Origin: Sphingobacterium griseoflavum
GTDB lineage: Bacteria > Bacteroidota > Bacteroidia > Sphingobacteriales > Sphingobacteriaceae
Assembly: GCF_014653155.1 (NCBI RefSeq)
Contig: NZ_BNAF01000002.1
Location: 186,001-250,000 of the forward strand
Direction: 5' to 3'
DNA: 64,000 bases
Position numbers and translations under genes: made by a program. Shown here one piece after another: positions 54,321 to 63,915 of this stretch. The stretch's first letter is position 1; every line of letters begins with the position of its first letter. The notes under the pieces were generated by a model that was given only the letters and a program-made list of their open reading frames with translations, was not told where the DNA came from and did not search any database.

Positions 54321-55319
54321 ATGTCTAAAATACATGCTGCAATCACAGCAGTAAACGGCTATGTGCCCGACTACGTCTTGAGCAATCAGGAATTGGAAAC
54401 AATGGTTGACACCAATGATGAATGGATTGTATCGCGCACAGGAATAAAGGAGAGAAGGATTCTTAAAGGAGAAGGAAAGGCCACTTCCGATCTTGCGGTT
54501 CCTGCTGTGGAAGGTTTGTTGAAGAAAAGGGGCATCACGGCCAATGATATTGAGCTTATTATTTTCTGCACCAGCACGCCCGACATGCTGTTTCCGGCAA
54601 CGGCCAATGTCCTTGCAGAAAAAATTGGCGCAAAGAAAGCCTGGGGCTACGACTTACAGGCGGCCTGCTCTGGATTTTTATTTGGCTTAACAACTGCCGC
54701 CCAATTCATCGAATCTGGTAAACACAAAAAAGTATTGGTGGTGGGTGCCGATAAGATGTCTTCAGTTGTCAACTACGAAGATCGCAACACCTGCATCCTA
54801 TTTGGTGATGGCTGCGGTTGTGTGTTGCTAGAGCCCAACGATGAAGGCAACGGCTTGATTGACGCCGTCTTGAAAACAGATGGAGCTGGAGGCCCTTTCC
54901 TAAATATCAAGGGGGGCGGCTCACTGAATCCCGCTACGCACCAAACGGTGGATGCAGGATTGCACTACGCTTATCAGGAAGGGCGTACAGTATTTAAATT
55001 TGCAGTAACCAATATGGCCGATGTAGCCGTTGAGGTAATGGAACGTAACAACCTAAAATCGGAAGATATCAGCTATTTGGTTCCTCATCAGGCGAATAGA
55101 CGGATCATAGACGCGACCGCCGAACGCGCGGGCTTACCGGAAGAAAAAGTGATGGTAAATATCCAAAAATATGGAAACACCACGAGCGGAACCATTCCGC
55201 TTTGTCTATGGGAATGGGAAGACAAACTTAAAAAAGGAGATAATCTGATTTTGGCCGCTTTCGGCGGAGGCTTCACCTGGGGTTCTATATACCTTAAATG
55301 GGCCTACACAAAATCATAA
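54321..55319 (+). CDS. fabH: Beta-ketoacyl-ACP synthase III
   Basis: 332 residues. FabH starts fatty-acid synthesis by condensing acetyl-CoA or branched acyl-CoA with malonyl-ACP. The catalytic Cys is in QAACSGFLFGL (about 114), His in VPHQANRR (about 256) and Asn in YGNTTSGTIPL (about 286). Full length; start follows plsX closely. Confidence 0.97.
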   Translation: MSKIHAAITAVNGYVPDYVLSNQELETMVDTNDEWIVSRTGIKERRILKGEGKATSDLAVPAVEGLLKKRGITANDIELIIFCTSTPDMLFPATANVLAEKIGAKKAWGYDLQAACSGFLFGLTTAAQFIESGKHKKVLVVGADKMSSVVNYEDRNTCILFGDGCGCVLLEPNDEGNGLIDAVLKTDGAGGPFLNIKGGGSLNPATHQTVDAGLHYAYQEGRTVFKFAVTNMADVAVEVMERNNLKSEDISYLVPHQANRRIIDATAERAGLPEEKVMVNIQKYGNTTSGTIPLCLWEWEDKLKKGDNLILAAFGGGFTWGSIYLKWAYTKS

Positions 55320-55378
55320 TATTTGCTTAACTTTAAAAATTCATCGAAAGAAATTTATACATAAAACCTACTAGAACT

Positions 55379-55867
55379 ATGAGTATGGATATCAAACAAA
55401 TTCAAGATCTGATCAAATTCGTTTCAAAATCAGGCGTGAATGAAGTCGCTATCGAAGAAAAGGACTTTAAAATTACCATAAAGACGAATCAGGAGCCTAC
55501 CTATGTAACGGCGACGGTTCCTAGCCCAGTAGCAGTACAAGCACCAGTAGCCGCTCCAGCAGTGACAGCAACATCTGCAGCAACGACGCCTGCGGCTCCA
55601 ATTGCTCCTGCTTCAGAGTCATCCAATCTTATCACCATCAAATCACCGATGATCGGTACCTTCTACCGTGCAGCAGGACCTGAGAAGCCACTTTTTGTCA
55701 ATGTAGGCGATGAGGTGGCGCCCGGTAAAGTATTATGTATCGTAGAGGCCATGAAACTTTTCAATGAGATCGAATCAGAAGTATCTGGTAAAATCGTGAA
55801 AATTTTAGTAAATGATGCACAGCCTGTAGAGTTCGACCAACCTTTGTTCTTGGTTGATCCTAGCTAA
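55379..55867 (+). CDS. accB: Biotin carboxyl carrier protein of acetyl-CoA carboxylase
   Basis: 162 residues. An N-terminal helical domain (DIKQIQDLIKFVSKSGVNEV), an Ala/Pro-rich linker (about 45-80) and the C-terminal biotinyl domain with biotin-accepting Lys in VEAMKLFNE (about residue 126). It carries the carboxyl group between AccC and AccAD. Followed 69 nt later by accC. Confidence 0.97.
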   Translation: MSMDIKQIQDLIKFVSKSGVNEVAIEEKDFKITIKTNQEPTYVTATVPSPVAVQAPVAAPAVTATSAATTPAAPIAPASESSNLITIKSPMIGTFYRAAGPEKPLFVNVGDEVAPGKVLCIVEAMKLFNEIESEVSGKIVKILVNDAQPVEFDQPLFLVDPS

Positions 55868-55936
55868 AAATTGTGTTTTCTTCCAGAAAACCAATTCATC
55901 GCGAATAGTCGCATACAGTAACAACATTATTTATCT

Positions 55937-57295
55937 ATGTTTAAAAAAATATTAATAGCCAATAGAGGCGAAATAGCCCTTCGTATCATTCGTACTTGCC
56001 GCGAAATGGGTATTAAGAGTGTCGCGGTGTATTCTACCGCCGATCGGGACAGCCTACATGTACGTTTTGCCGATGAAGCCGTTTGTATTGGCCCTCCTGC
56101 CAGTAAAGATTCGTATTTAAACATCCCCAATATTATTTCGGCGGCCGAGTTAACGAACGCAGATGCTATACACCCCGGATACGGATTCTTGTCTGAAAAC
56201 GCCAAGTTTTCAGCTATTTGTGCCGAGTATGGCATCAAGTTTATTGGTGCTACGGCAGAGCAGATTGAGAAGATGGGCGATAAAGCCTCAGCCAAAGACA
56301 CCATGAAACAGGCGGGCGTCCCTACTGTTCCCGGGTCGGCAGGCCTTATCCCCGATGTCAAAACGGGCATCAAGCTTGCAGGAGAGATCGGCTATCCGGT
56401 TATTATCAAGGCAACGGCTGGCGGCGGTGGCCGTGGCATGCGCATCATTTGGAAAGATGAAGAGTTTGAACCCAACTGGGATTCGGCGCGTCAGGAAGCA
56501 GCTGCCGCTTTCGGCAACGATGGTATCTATTTGGAGAAATTCGTGGAAGAGCCACGCCACATCGAGATCCAAGTAATTGGTGACCAATACGGCAAGGTTT
56601 GCCACCTTTCCGAACGCGATTGTTCCATCCAACGTCGTCACCAAAAACTGGTAGAAGAGGCACCATCCCCTTTCATCACGCCCGAGTTGCGCGCCAAAAT
56701 GGGCGAAGCTGCAATCAAGGGTGCACAAGCCGTTAATTATGAAGGAGCAGGAACCATCGAATTCTTGGTGGACAAACATCGCAACTTCTACTTTATGGAG
56801 ATGAACACCCGTATTCAGGTAGAGCACCCAGTGACGGAAGAAGTAATCAACTTCGATTTGATCAAAGAACAGATAAAAGTTGCCGCAGGTATTCCGATCT
56901 CCGGAAAAAGTTACGAACCGACGATGCACGCCATCGAGTGCCGTATCAATGCCGAGGATCCGTTCAATAACTTCCGTCCGTCACCAGGGAAGATCACGAA
57001 CTTTCATTCACCGGGCGGACATGGTGTTCGCGTAGATACGCATGTATATGCCGGCTATACCATTCCGCCGAACTATGACTCTATGATTGCGAAGCTGATC
57101 ACGGTAGCGCAGACAAGGGAAGAAGCCATCAATACGATGGAGCGTGCCCTCAGCGAATTTGTGATTGAAGGTATCAAAACTACGATTCCTTTGCACCTAC
57201 GCTTAATGCGCGACCCTAACTTCCGGGCAGGCAACTTTACGACTAAATTCATGGAGACTTTCGACTTGACGGAATATCCTGAAGAAGAAATTTGA
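55937..57295 (+). CDS. accC: Acetyl-CoA carboxylase, biotin carboxylase subunit
   Basis: 452 residues. An ATP-grasp enzyme that carboxylates biotin on AccB. It begins [21 protein letters not shown]; the glycine-rich ATP loop is [12 protein letters not shown] (about 155-166); [16 protein letters not shown] (about 285-300) holds the metal and catalytic residues. Normal length and start. Confidence 0.97.
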   Translation: MFKKILIANRGEIALRIIRTCREMGIKSVAVYSTADRDSLHVRFADEAVCIGPPASKDSYLNIPNIISAAELTNADAIHPGYGFLSENAKFSAICAEYGIKFIGATAEQIEKMGDKASAKDTMKQAGVPTVPGSAGLIPDVKTGIKLAGEIGYPVIIKATAGGGGRGMRIIWKDEEFEPNWDSARQEAAAAFGNDGIYLEKFVEEPRHIEIQVIGDQYGKVCHLSERDCSIQRRHQKLVEEAPSPFITPELRAKMGEAAIKGAQAVNYEGAGTIEFLVDKHRNFYFMEMNTRIQVEHPVTEEVINFDLIKEQIKVAAGIPISGKSYEPTMHAIECRINAEDPFNNFRPSPGKITNFHSPGGHGVRVDTHVYAGYTIPPNYDSMIAKLITVAQTREEAINTMERALSEFVIEGIKTTIPLHLRLMRDPNFRAGNFTTKFMETFDLTEYPEEEI

Positions 57296-57317
57296 TAAAA
57301 TTTCCTTTACATCGTTT

Positions 57318-57354
57318 TAAAATACCATTCTTATCAATAAGAATGGTATTTTTG
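57318..57354 (+). terminator. Intrinsic terminator after accC
   Basis: AATACCATTCTTAT and its complement ATAAGAATGGTATT form a stem of up to 14 bp, followed by TTTTTG; 26 nt after the accC stop. It ends the plsX-fabH-accB-accC group. Confidence 0.85.
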
Positions 57355-57380
57355 TTTCTATCCGGATTTAAAATTTTACG

Positions 57381-58250
57381 ATGTCGAAATCTAACGATCT
57401 AATCAAAGCAATAAAAGATAAAGGAAAAAGTCTAGAAGCGGAAATGTCTTTCTTTGACCACCTGGAGGTACTGAGATGGCACATTATACGTTCAGTAATC
57501 GCGATAGCGGTCTTCGCCATCCTTTCATTCACGTTTTACGATTTTGTTTTTAATGATGTCATTATGGGTCCCAAGAATCTCGATTTTTGGACCTATCGCA
57601 TGATGTGCAAAGTAGGTGATCTGCTGAGCCTCGACGGCTTCTGTGTGGAGAAAATACCGTTCAACATCATCAATACCGAATTAGCTGGGCAGTTCATGCT
57701 GCAGATCAACTCCTGCTTGTTGATGGCATTGGCTTTGGGCTTCCCCTACCTCTTGTTTGAGGTTTGGCTTTTCATCAAACCGGCATTAACGGATATTGAA
57801 CGTAAATCGGCACAAGGCTTCGTCATTTACGCATCCATCCTATTCATATTAGGAGCACTATTTGGCTATTACATCGTGGTACCGCTTTCGGTCAACTTCT
57901 TGGCGAATGTTTCCTTGAGCGAAGAAATCACCAACCAGATCACGATAGACTCTTACCTGTCAACCATTGCCACATTGACCTTGGGCTGTGGTGTCGTTTT
58001 TCTGTTGCCCATCCTGATCTTCATTCTTTCGAAAATAGGCTTGATGACACCGGAATTCATGCGCGCAAGTCGCCGCTATGCCACCGTTATCATCTTAATT
58101 ATAGCGGCCATCATCACGCCTACGGCAGACGTGATCACCTTGTTGACCGTAAGTGCGCCGATGTTCCTACTCTATGAGTTGAGTATTATGGTATCGGCGA
58201 ATGTCAAAAAGAAAAAGCTACAAGCGGAAAAAGAATTTTATAAAAAATAA
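57381..58250 (+). CDS. tatC: Sec-independent protein translocase TatC
   Basis: 289 residues. TatC is the membrane receptor for twin-arginine signal peptides. The N-terminal MSFFDHLEVLRWHIIRS contains the conserved H-L-x-E/V-L-R motif, and six hydrophobic segments follow, with F-x-x-Y-P-type loops in QINSCLLMALALGFPYLLFEVW. The tatA/B partners are not in this window. It ends 7 nt before rpiB. Confidence 0.95.
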   Translation: MSKSNDLIKAIKDKGKSLEAEMSFFDHLEVLRWHIIRSVIAIAVFAILSFTFYDFVFNDVIMGPKNLDFWTYRMMCKVGDLLSLDGFCVEKIPFNIINTELAGQFMLQINSCLLMALALGFPYLLFEVWLFIKPALTDIERKSAQGFVIYASILFILGALFGYYIVVPLSVNFLANVSLSEEITNQITIDSYLSTIATLTLGCGVVFLLPILIFILSKIGLMTPEFMRASRRYATVIILIIAAIITPTADVITLLTVSAPMFLLYELSIMVSANVKKKKLQAEKEFYKK

Positions 58251-58257
58251 CCATAAC

Positions 58258-58695
58258 ATGTCAAAGAAAATTGCAATAGGAAGTGATCACGCTGGATTTG
58301 AATACAAAACAGCCTTGGTAGAATTTCTAAAAGCGGAAGGCTTTGAGGTTGAAGACTTTGGGCCAGCGACAGGCGACTCTGTGGACTATCCAGATTTCGC
58401 ACACCCTGTAGCATCGAGTGTGGAAGACGGAAATAATGAGCTTGGTGTACTGATCTGCGGAAGCGCAAATGGCGTAGCCATCACGGCAAATAAGCATCAA
58501 GGCATACGTGCAGCTATCGCTTGGCAAAACGAGATTGCCGCCTTAGCGCGTCAACACAACAATGCTAATGTGATCTGTATCCCCGCACGTTTCATCGACA
58601 TTGCCCTTGCGAAAAAAATCGTGAATACGTTTGTGACGACTGATTTCGAAGGCGGACGACATGCCACCCGTGTAAATAAAATCGCTTGTAGCTAA
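58258..58695 (+). CDS. rpiB: Ribose-5-phosphate isomerase B
   Basis: 145 residues from ATG 58258; the open frame extends 57 nt upstream, overlapping tatC, but family members start with KKIAIGSDHAGFEYK. RpiB interconverts ribose-5-phosphate and ribulose-5-phosphate. The conserved Cys loop is ICGSANGVAITANKHQGIRAA (about 65-85). Coupled to tatC by a 7-nt gap and followed 12 nt later by the peptidase gene. Confidence 0.95.
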   Translation: MSKKIAIGSDHAGFEYKTALVEFLKAEGFEVEDFGPATGDSVDYPDFAHPVASSVEDGNNELGVLICGSANGVAITANKHQGIRAAIAWQNEIAALARQHNNANVICIPARFIDIALAKKIVNTFVTTDFEGGRHATRVNKIACS

Positions 58696-58707
58696 ACTTA
58701 AGATAAG

Positions 58708-60270
58708 ATGTTTAAAAACTTGATCAAGGCCATCGCATTAGTACCTGCCCTATACAGCTGTGCTATTGCGCAAGACCCCGTACAGGTCAAATATGCTAAT
58801 CTACTTACGCAAGAATCGGCAAAGACACACCTTACCTTGCTAGCATCGCCAGCCTTTGAAGGCCGTGGTACTGGACAAAAAGGAGGCGAGAAAACGGTTC
58901 AATATATTGCAGAACAGTTCAAATCTTTTGGTTTAACGGCTCCGGTTCAAGGCAGCTACTTCCAACCTTTAAAACTTGTTCGCTCTTCCTATAAGGTGCA
59001 GCAATTTGCCATCGATGGAAAAGCCTATACCAACGGTAAGGATCTTTTCGTGCAGGGTGATAACAAAGAGAATGTCTTTGATGCCGCTGAAATCGTATTT
59101 ATTGGATACGGCATTCAAGATGCCAAACACAATGATCTAACCGGGCTGGATATTCGGGGAAAGATCGTCTTGCTAATCAATGAAGGTGAACCACTAGACG
59201 AGAAAGGCAACTCCCTCATCACCGGAACGGACAAACCCTCAGAGTGGGCCAGCAGCCGCTTCAAACGTTTGCAAGAGCTGGCCAAGGCGCAGCCGAAAAT
59301 GATCTTAGCCACCAGCAGCACCGTGGCACAGATGATTTCGCGATTCAGCGATCGATTGACGGCAGGCAGATTTATGCTCGACAATGCCAAAGCTGCCAAC
59401 GAGGGAACGCAAAGCCCTCCAGTCGTTAACATCACGCTTGATATCGCCAACAGCATCTTGGCAAAGAAGCAAACAACAGTTGATCAACAAAAGAAGAAAC
59501 CCAGCAGCTTCGCTATCCCGATAACGGTAAATGCAAAAATGGGGATAACGCAGGAACACTTCGCCGATCCGAATGTTTTGGGACTTCTAGAAGGTACCGA
59601 TTTGAAAGATGAAATCGTCGTTATTTCTGGTCACCATGACCATGATGGCATTACTGCCGATGGCACGATCTTTCCGGGCGCGGACGATAATGGCTCGGGA
59701 ACAACAGGTGTCTTAGAATTGGCTCGCGTTTTCGCGCAGGCAAAAAAAGATGGCAAAGGACCTCGTAGAAGCATTCTTTTCATTGCCTTCGCGGCAGAAG
59801 AGAAAGGGCTTTTGGGCTCACAGTTCTATTCCGAAAACCCGGTGTTTCCATTGGCCAACACCGTCACCTGTTTGAATATGGATATGATTGGTCGCATCGA
59901 TGATAAGCACCTAAACGGAAACCACGATTATCTCCATATTATCGGATCGGATAAGTTGAGTTCGGAGTTGTATGCCATCAACAAAAAGGCCAACGAGCAA
60001 TACACGAAAATGGAGCTGGATTATATGTATGACGATCCGAAAGATCCTCTGCGGATTTACTACCGTTCGGATCAATACAACTTTGCCAAGCACAACATCC
60101 CGGTGACCTTTTATTTCTCGGGACTGCATCCGCACTACCACACGCCAGAAGACACGGTCGATAAGATCGACTTCCCGATGATGGTCAAGCGCGAGAAATT
60201 GGTCTTCCATGCGGCTTGGGACATTGCAAATCGTGATAAACGCCTCGCCGTGGACAGCAACAAAGAATAA
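58708..60270 (+). CDS. M28-family zinc aminopeptidase, exported
   Basis: 520 residues. A signal peptide (about 1-21, ALYSCAIAQ) puts it in the periplasm or outside. The co-catalytic zinc ligands are visible: SGHHDHDG (about 310), GADDNGSGT (about 331), AEEKGLLGS (about 370), NMDMIGR (about 391) and HYHTPEDTVDKID (about 475). A PA-like insert lies before the catalytic domain (about 95-260). Established: M28 enzymes remove N-terminal residues from peptides; substrate here unknown. Third gene of tatC-rpiB-peptidase, ended by a clear terminator. Confidence 0.93.
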   Translation: MFKNLIKAIALVPALYSCAIAQDPVQVKYANLLTQESAKTHLTLLASPAFEGRGTGQKGGEKTVQYIAEQFKSFGLTAPVQGSYFQPLKLVRSSYKVQQFAIDGKAYTNGKDLFVQGDNKENVFDAAEIVFIGYGIQDAKHNDLTGLDIRGKIVLLINEGEPLDEKGNSLITGTDKPSEWASSRFKRLQELAKAQPKMILATSSTVAQMISRFSDRLTAGRFMLDNAKAANEGTQSPPVVNITLDIANSILAKKQTTVDQQKKKPSSFAIPITVNAKMGITQEHFADPNVLGLLEGTDLKDEIVVISGHHDHDGITADGTIFPGADDNGSGTTGVLELARVFAQAKKDGKGPRRSILFIAFAAEEKGLLGSQFYSENPVFPLANTVTCLNMDMIGRIDDKHLNGNHDYLHIIGSDKLSSELYAINKKANEQYTKMELDYMYDDPKDPLRIYYRSDQYNFAKHNIPVTFYFSGLHPHYHTPEDTVDKIDFPMMVKREKLVFHAAWDIANRDKRLAVDSNKE

Positions 60271-60324
60271 TCAAGCTTGACAGCTTTGGCTGTTGCGCCG
60301 TAATATAGGTGGGCTTTCCACCGC

Positions 60325-60359
60325 AAAAAATCCCATCTCTGCGAGGTGGGATTTTTTTT
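60325..60359 (+). terminator. Intrinsic terminator after the M28 peptidase gene
   Basis: Stem ATCCCATCTC/GAGGTGGGAT (one wobble) with a 3-nt loop, followed by TTTTTTTT. It overlaps the upstream open part of the DnaJ-like frame, which supports the later start of that gene. Confidence 0.9.
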
Positions 60360-60432
60360 GCCCATCGGTGCCGGCACTTTCGTGCGAACAATATGCCTGA
60401 TCGATTGTTTTATGCCTATACAACATATATTT

Positions 60433-61350
60433 ATGGCATTTGTAGATTATTACAAGGTATTGGGGTTGGACAAAGGCGCATCAGCAGATGACATTAAAAA
60501 GGCCTACCGGAAGCTGGCACGAAAGTATCACCCGGACATGAACCCCAATGATGAAGCTGCCAAGCAAAAATTTCAGGAAATCAATGAGGCCAATGAGGTG
60601 CTAACCGACTCCGAGAAGCGTAAGAAATACGATCAATATGGAGAAAACTGGAAACATGGCGAAGCCTATGAACAAGCCTCACGTCAACAACGCAGTCAAC
60701 AAAGCGGACAAACAACGGGTAATCCTTTTGAGGGTTTTGACTTCGATGGATACAATGGTAATTACGACGCTGGCGAGTTTTCCGATTTCTTCGAACAGAT
60801 GTTTGGAAGTCGTTCTGGTGGTGGGCGGCAAGCTAAATTTAGAGGGAACGACTACAACTCGGTGTTGGAACTGACCTTACAGCAAGCCTACAGCACCCAT
60901 CAGCAGACCTTCACGGTGAATGGTAAGAACATACGGATCACCATTCCGGCTGGCGTAGAAAATGGTCAAAAAATCAGACTCAAAGGCCAGGGTGCCGAAG
61001 GTATAAACGGAGGACCCGCTGGCGATCTATTTATCCAATTCGATATCAAAACAGATCCGCAGGTTCAGCGTCAAGGCAACGATCTCCATAAGACGCAGGA
61101 GGTAGACCTTTACACCATGCTGCTCGGTGGCGAGCTACTGGTCGAGACCTTCGCAGGCAAGATCAAAGTGAAGGTGAAACCAGAAACACAGAACGGCAGC
61201 AGGATAAGGCTCAAAGGAAGAGGATTTCCGGTATACAAAAAAGAAAAAGAGTTTGGCGATCTATTTATCAGCCTGCAAGTAAAGCTGCCAACAGATTTGT
61301 CGACGGAAGAAATAGCCCTCTTCCAACAACTGGCCAACAAACGAAAATAA
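60433..61350 (+). CDS. cbpA: DnaJ-like co-chaperone CbpA
   Basis: 305 residues from ATG 60433; the frame is open from 60346, but that part contains the upstream terminator. The N-terminal J domain ([14 protein letters not shown]..., HPD in YHPDMNPND at about 34-36) is followed by a Gly/Phe-rich linker (about 75-125) and two C-terminal substrate-binding domains ([19 protein letters not shown]). The zinc-finger of true DnaJ is absent, as in CbpA. Together with cbpM 4 nt downstream it makes a co-chaperone/modulator pair for DnaK. Confidence 0.94.
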   Translation: MAFVDYYKVLGLDKGASADDIKKAYRKLARKYHPDMNPNDEAAKQKFQEINEANEVLTDSEKRKKYDQYGENWKHGEAYEQASRQQRSQQSGQTTGNPFEGFDFDGYNGNYDAGEFSDFFEQMFGSRSGGGRQAKFRGNDYNSVLELTLQQAYSTHQQTFTVNGKNIRITIPAGVENGQKIRLKGQGAEGINGGPAGDLFIQFDIKTDPQVQRQGNDLHKTQEVDLYTMLLGGELLVETFAGKIKVKVKPETQNGSRIRLKGRGFPVYKKEKEFGDLFISLQVKLPTDLSTEEIALFQQLANKRK

Positions 61351-61354
61351 AACT

Positions 61355-61621
61355 ATGGAACGTACTTGGATAAAGATATACGATGTATGCAGCTCTCATC
61401 AAATAGAAATTCAATTTGTGCGCGAGCTTTCCGCTAGCGGTTTGATTGAACTGATAACCGAGGAAGAAATGGAATTCATCGATGAAGAGCAGTTGTATTT
61501 ATTGGAGCAATTTGCCAACTGGCATTATGAGCTGGAGCTTAACATACAAGGCATCGAGGTAGCGCGGCACCTGTTGACGAAAATCGAGCGCTTACAACGT
61601 GAGCTTGACCTCCTGAAGTAA
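61355..61621 (+). CDS. cbpM: CbpM-like chaperone modulator
   Basis: 88 residues, MerR-like helical protein of the CbpM family (IKIYDVCSSHQIEIQFVRELSASGLIEL, then a helix with LLTKIERLQRELDLL). In E. coli CbpM binds the J domain of CbpA and inhibits it. Directly downstream of cbpA (4-nt gap). Confidence 0.88.
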   Translation: MERTWIKIYDVCSSHQIEIQFVRELSASGLIELITEEEMEFIDEEQLYLLEQFANWHYELELNIQGIEVARHLLTKIERLQRELDLLK

Positions 61622-61708
61622 CAATTAGTGGGATGTTGGCGATAACACCCTCAACAATCGGGACAGGATACCAAAATAGAAACTAAACGTACGTCTCATC
61701 CCCCGCCA

Positions 61709-62527
61709 TTACTCTGCCAAGTACAGCGTATCGGTATGTAGCAATTGATCGCGTCCGTTCCGGTATTCCAGGGCGTAAATATTAGGACAGAGCGCGAGCG
61801 AAAGCGAATCGGGGTCTTTTCTGGTCAAGATCTTCGCGTACGAAATGCCCCGACTGTTCTCGTACAGCGTATACATTTGCAGATACACAATTTTTTCCTT
61901 CTTTGTCAGCTCCTGCCTAATTTTAAAGGTCAGATCAACCTTATCTTCATGACAATCGGTGATTTGCCAAAAATTACGGAAGCCCTCATCCAGCTGCAAC
62001 TCTTGGGCATTGATCTCCGCCAAATAGTTCAGCATCTTAAACCCATCGCCCATATGCTTGTCCTTATCGACATAGTAGACCATACTGGTTAATCGGTTAT
62101 CCTTACTCGGAATGACCACATGTCGAACGACTAGAAAATCATGCTCAAAATCCCGATAATAGTAGTATGCATCCTTGCCCTGAAATTTTTCGTAATGGCT
62201 ATAATCGAAGCCCTTCCTTCGATGTCGCAATACGGCAAGATGATAGTTCAACCTATTCTTGGGCTTGGCCGTAAAAAGCACCTGCACAGCCCTACCTTTT
62301 AAACCCAACAACTGGAATATGTGTCGATCTTTGGGATAGAGGCTATCCAGACGAACTCCATAATCGCCATTGTAAGGAAGGTAGTCCATATAAAGCCAAA
62401 CGTTGGACTGCCATGTTAAATTAAAATATTCATCCACACCATCGATAAAATGACCGTTTTTTGCAAATGGATAATTCCTGCAGGATGCCATCACCGAGAC
62501 AGCCAATAGTACAAACAGAACCCTCAT
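61709..62527 (-). CDS. Putative lipoprotein, function unknown
   Basis: 272 residues from ATG 62527 (an ATG 21 nt upstream gives a less typical signal sequence). The N-terminus (MRVLFVLLAVSVMASC) is a lipoprotein signal with Cys near residue 16, though Met at the -3 position is unusual. The remaining sequence is rich in Tyr and charged residues (DAYYYYRDFEHDF) and looks like a beta-rich soluble domain. I recognise no family. Convergent with cbpM. Confidence 0.6.
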   Translation of the reverse strand: MRVLFVLLAVSVMASCRNYPFAKNGHFIDGVDEYFNLTWQSNVWLYMDYLPYNGDYGVRLDSLYPKDRHIFQLLGLKGRAVQVLFTAKPKNRLNYHLAVLRHRRKGFDYSHYEKFQGKDAYYYYRDFEHDFLVVRHVVIPSKDNRLTSMVYYVDKDKHMGDGFKMLNYLAEINAQELQLDEGFRNFWQITDCHEDKVDLTFKIRQELTKKEKIVYLQMYTLYENSRGISYAKILTRKDPDSLSLALCPNIYALEYRNGRDQLLHTDTLYLAE

Positions 62528-62637
62528 AAAAATTTCTAGCGATATCACCTAAATCAAAGTCAACAAAGGGGGCCAAGCGATTTGAACATAAACCAGGTGG
62601 CATGTACCATGTCGCCAGGCCCTCCTAGGACGTAACC

Positions 62638-63885
62638 TTATCCCTTCTTTTCTCCTTCTAAATCTAATGTAATCGGCAAGGTGTAAGCTACTCGAACCTT
62701 TCTGCCATTTTGGACACCGGGCATCCATTTCTCCGCCTTACGTAAAAGATCTAAGGCCGCTTCGCCCGTTCCATATCCTAAGTCTTTGATCAATTTAAAA
62801 TTGGTAAGCGCTCCATCTGCTTCCACGATAAAGGAGATAATGATTTGTCCTTTCACCTCGGCATCGATCGCTTCCTGTGGATAGCTATAGTTTTCACCGA
62901 TCCATTTCCGGAAGTTGGCCATCCCTCCAATAGGCTCTGGGTTCACCTCCGTTGCTGTAAAGATCTTTTGCTTTTCATCGGTCGCTTCCCTTTGGGTTTT
63001 CGTCGTGTCCTGTGAGGACGTGACCATCGTCGTCTGCGCTACCTTATTTTCTATATCGTGCACCATACTTTTTGCGTTGCTGCTGTTGAACAGCAACGTG
63101 GACAACAGGGTCAAGCCCAGCACGGGGGCTACGGAGAGGTATAGAAATTTATATCTATTCTGTGTTTTATCTTTAAATAACATAACAATTCGATTTTTTA
63201 AAAATGATTTTTGGGAAAACCCATGAAAAAAATGGTTTTGTTCCACCTGCATCGCTTGCGCCACGAGAAGTTCTGCGTAGGCGACTCGATCCACCGAGCT
63301 CTCCTCATCCGCGATGCATTCATGCTGAAATTTGAGCTCTTTAAGGTAGCGTAGCAAGACCGGATTGAACCAGTTGAACACCCGAACCAACTCGACAAAA
63401 ACGAGATCATAGCTATGTCCCTGTTCAACATGTATTTGTTCATGCGCTGCAATAACTCGGTTATCCGACACTTGATCCGCCAATACGACACTTCTGAAAA
63501 AAGCAAAGCTAAACGTATTGTTCCCCGATCGTAACAGCGTCAGCACCCGCGAACATCGAAAACATAACCACAGCAGCGCCAAGCCCACTCCTATCCAATA
63601 AACGACCTGCAGGATATCCTGCATGGATACTGCTCGATCTGCCTGTGGAGCCAGCAAGATCTCCTCTCCGAGGAATAAATTCAGATCAATATTTGGAAGC
63701 GTTTCTTCCGCAATCAAGCCGCGAGGCATATCGACAAATAGCCCGATCGGGACCAATAGCGATACGATAACCGCCCCAAGGAGATAGATTCTATTCAGCT
63801 GAAAGAAGGTGAGCTTTTTCAAAAAGATACTGTACAAGGCGTAGCATAACAGCAAACTAACGTTCACGAGAATAAGATAGACCAT
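62638..63885 (-). CDS. M56-family (BlaR1-like) membrane metallopeptidase with TonB-like C-terminal domain
   Basis: 415 residues. TM segments at about 3-20, 34-52 and 90-108 precede the M56 zinc site HEQIH (about residues 148-152), with ADEES (about 192) as a possible third ligand region. A further TM (about 250-268) leads to a periplasmic part ending in a TonB-C-like domain (VKGQIIISFIVEADGALTNF ... AYTLPITLDL, about 340-410). Established: M56 proteins pair with BlaI repressors and cleave them on a signal. The gene follows the BlaI-like gene by 30 nt, the standard two-gene module of Bacteroidota. Ligand unknown; beta-lactam sensing is not shown. Confidence 0.9.
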   Translation of the reverse strand: MVYLILVNVSLLLCYALYSIFLKKLTFFQLNRIYLLGAVIVSLLVPIGLFVDMPRGLIAEETLPNIDLNLFLGEEILLAPQADRAVSMQDILQVVYWIGVGLALLWLCFRCSRVLTLLRSGNNTFSFAFFRSVVLADQVSDNRVIAAHEQIHVEQGHSYDLVFVELVRVFNWFNPVLLRYLKELKFQHECIADEESSVDRVAYAELLVAQAMQVEQNHFFHGFSQKSFLKNRIVMLFKDKTQNRYKFLYLSVAPVLGLTLLSTLLFNSSNAKSMVHDIENKVAQTTMVTSSQDTTKTQREATDEKQKIFTATEVNPEPIGGMANFRKWIGENYSYPQEAIDAEVKGQIIISFIVEADGALTNFKLIKDLGYGTGEAALDLLRKAEKWMPGVQNGRKVRVAYTLPITLDLEGEKKG

Positions 63886-63915
63886 AATAATGATGTTTAT
63901 AAAGGGGGTTAAACT

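Noticed and set aside
56288..56929. 213-residue minus-strand frame inside accC
   Set aside because: Shadow of the conserved accC coding sequence.
58201..58257. Longer RpiB starting inside tatC
   Set aside because: Basic, low-complexity residues without family similarity; RpiB starts at 58258.
60346..60432. Longer CbpA starting at 60346
   Set aside because: The extra stretch contains the 3' arm and T tract of the preceding terminator; the J domain begins right after ATG 60433.
62598..62620. Hairpin GGTGGCATG-TAC-CATGTCGCC downstream of the M56 gene as a terminator
   Set aside because: Contains two wobble pairs and has no T tract on the minus strand; too weak to call.
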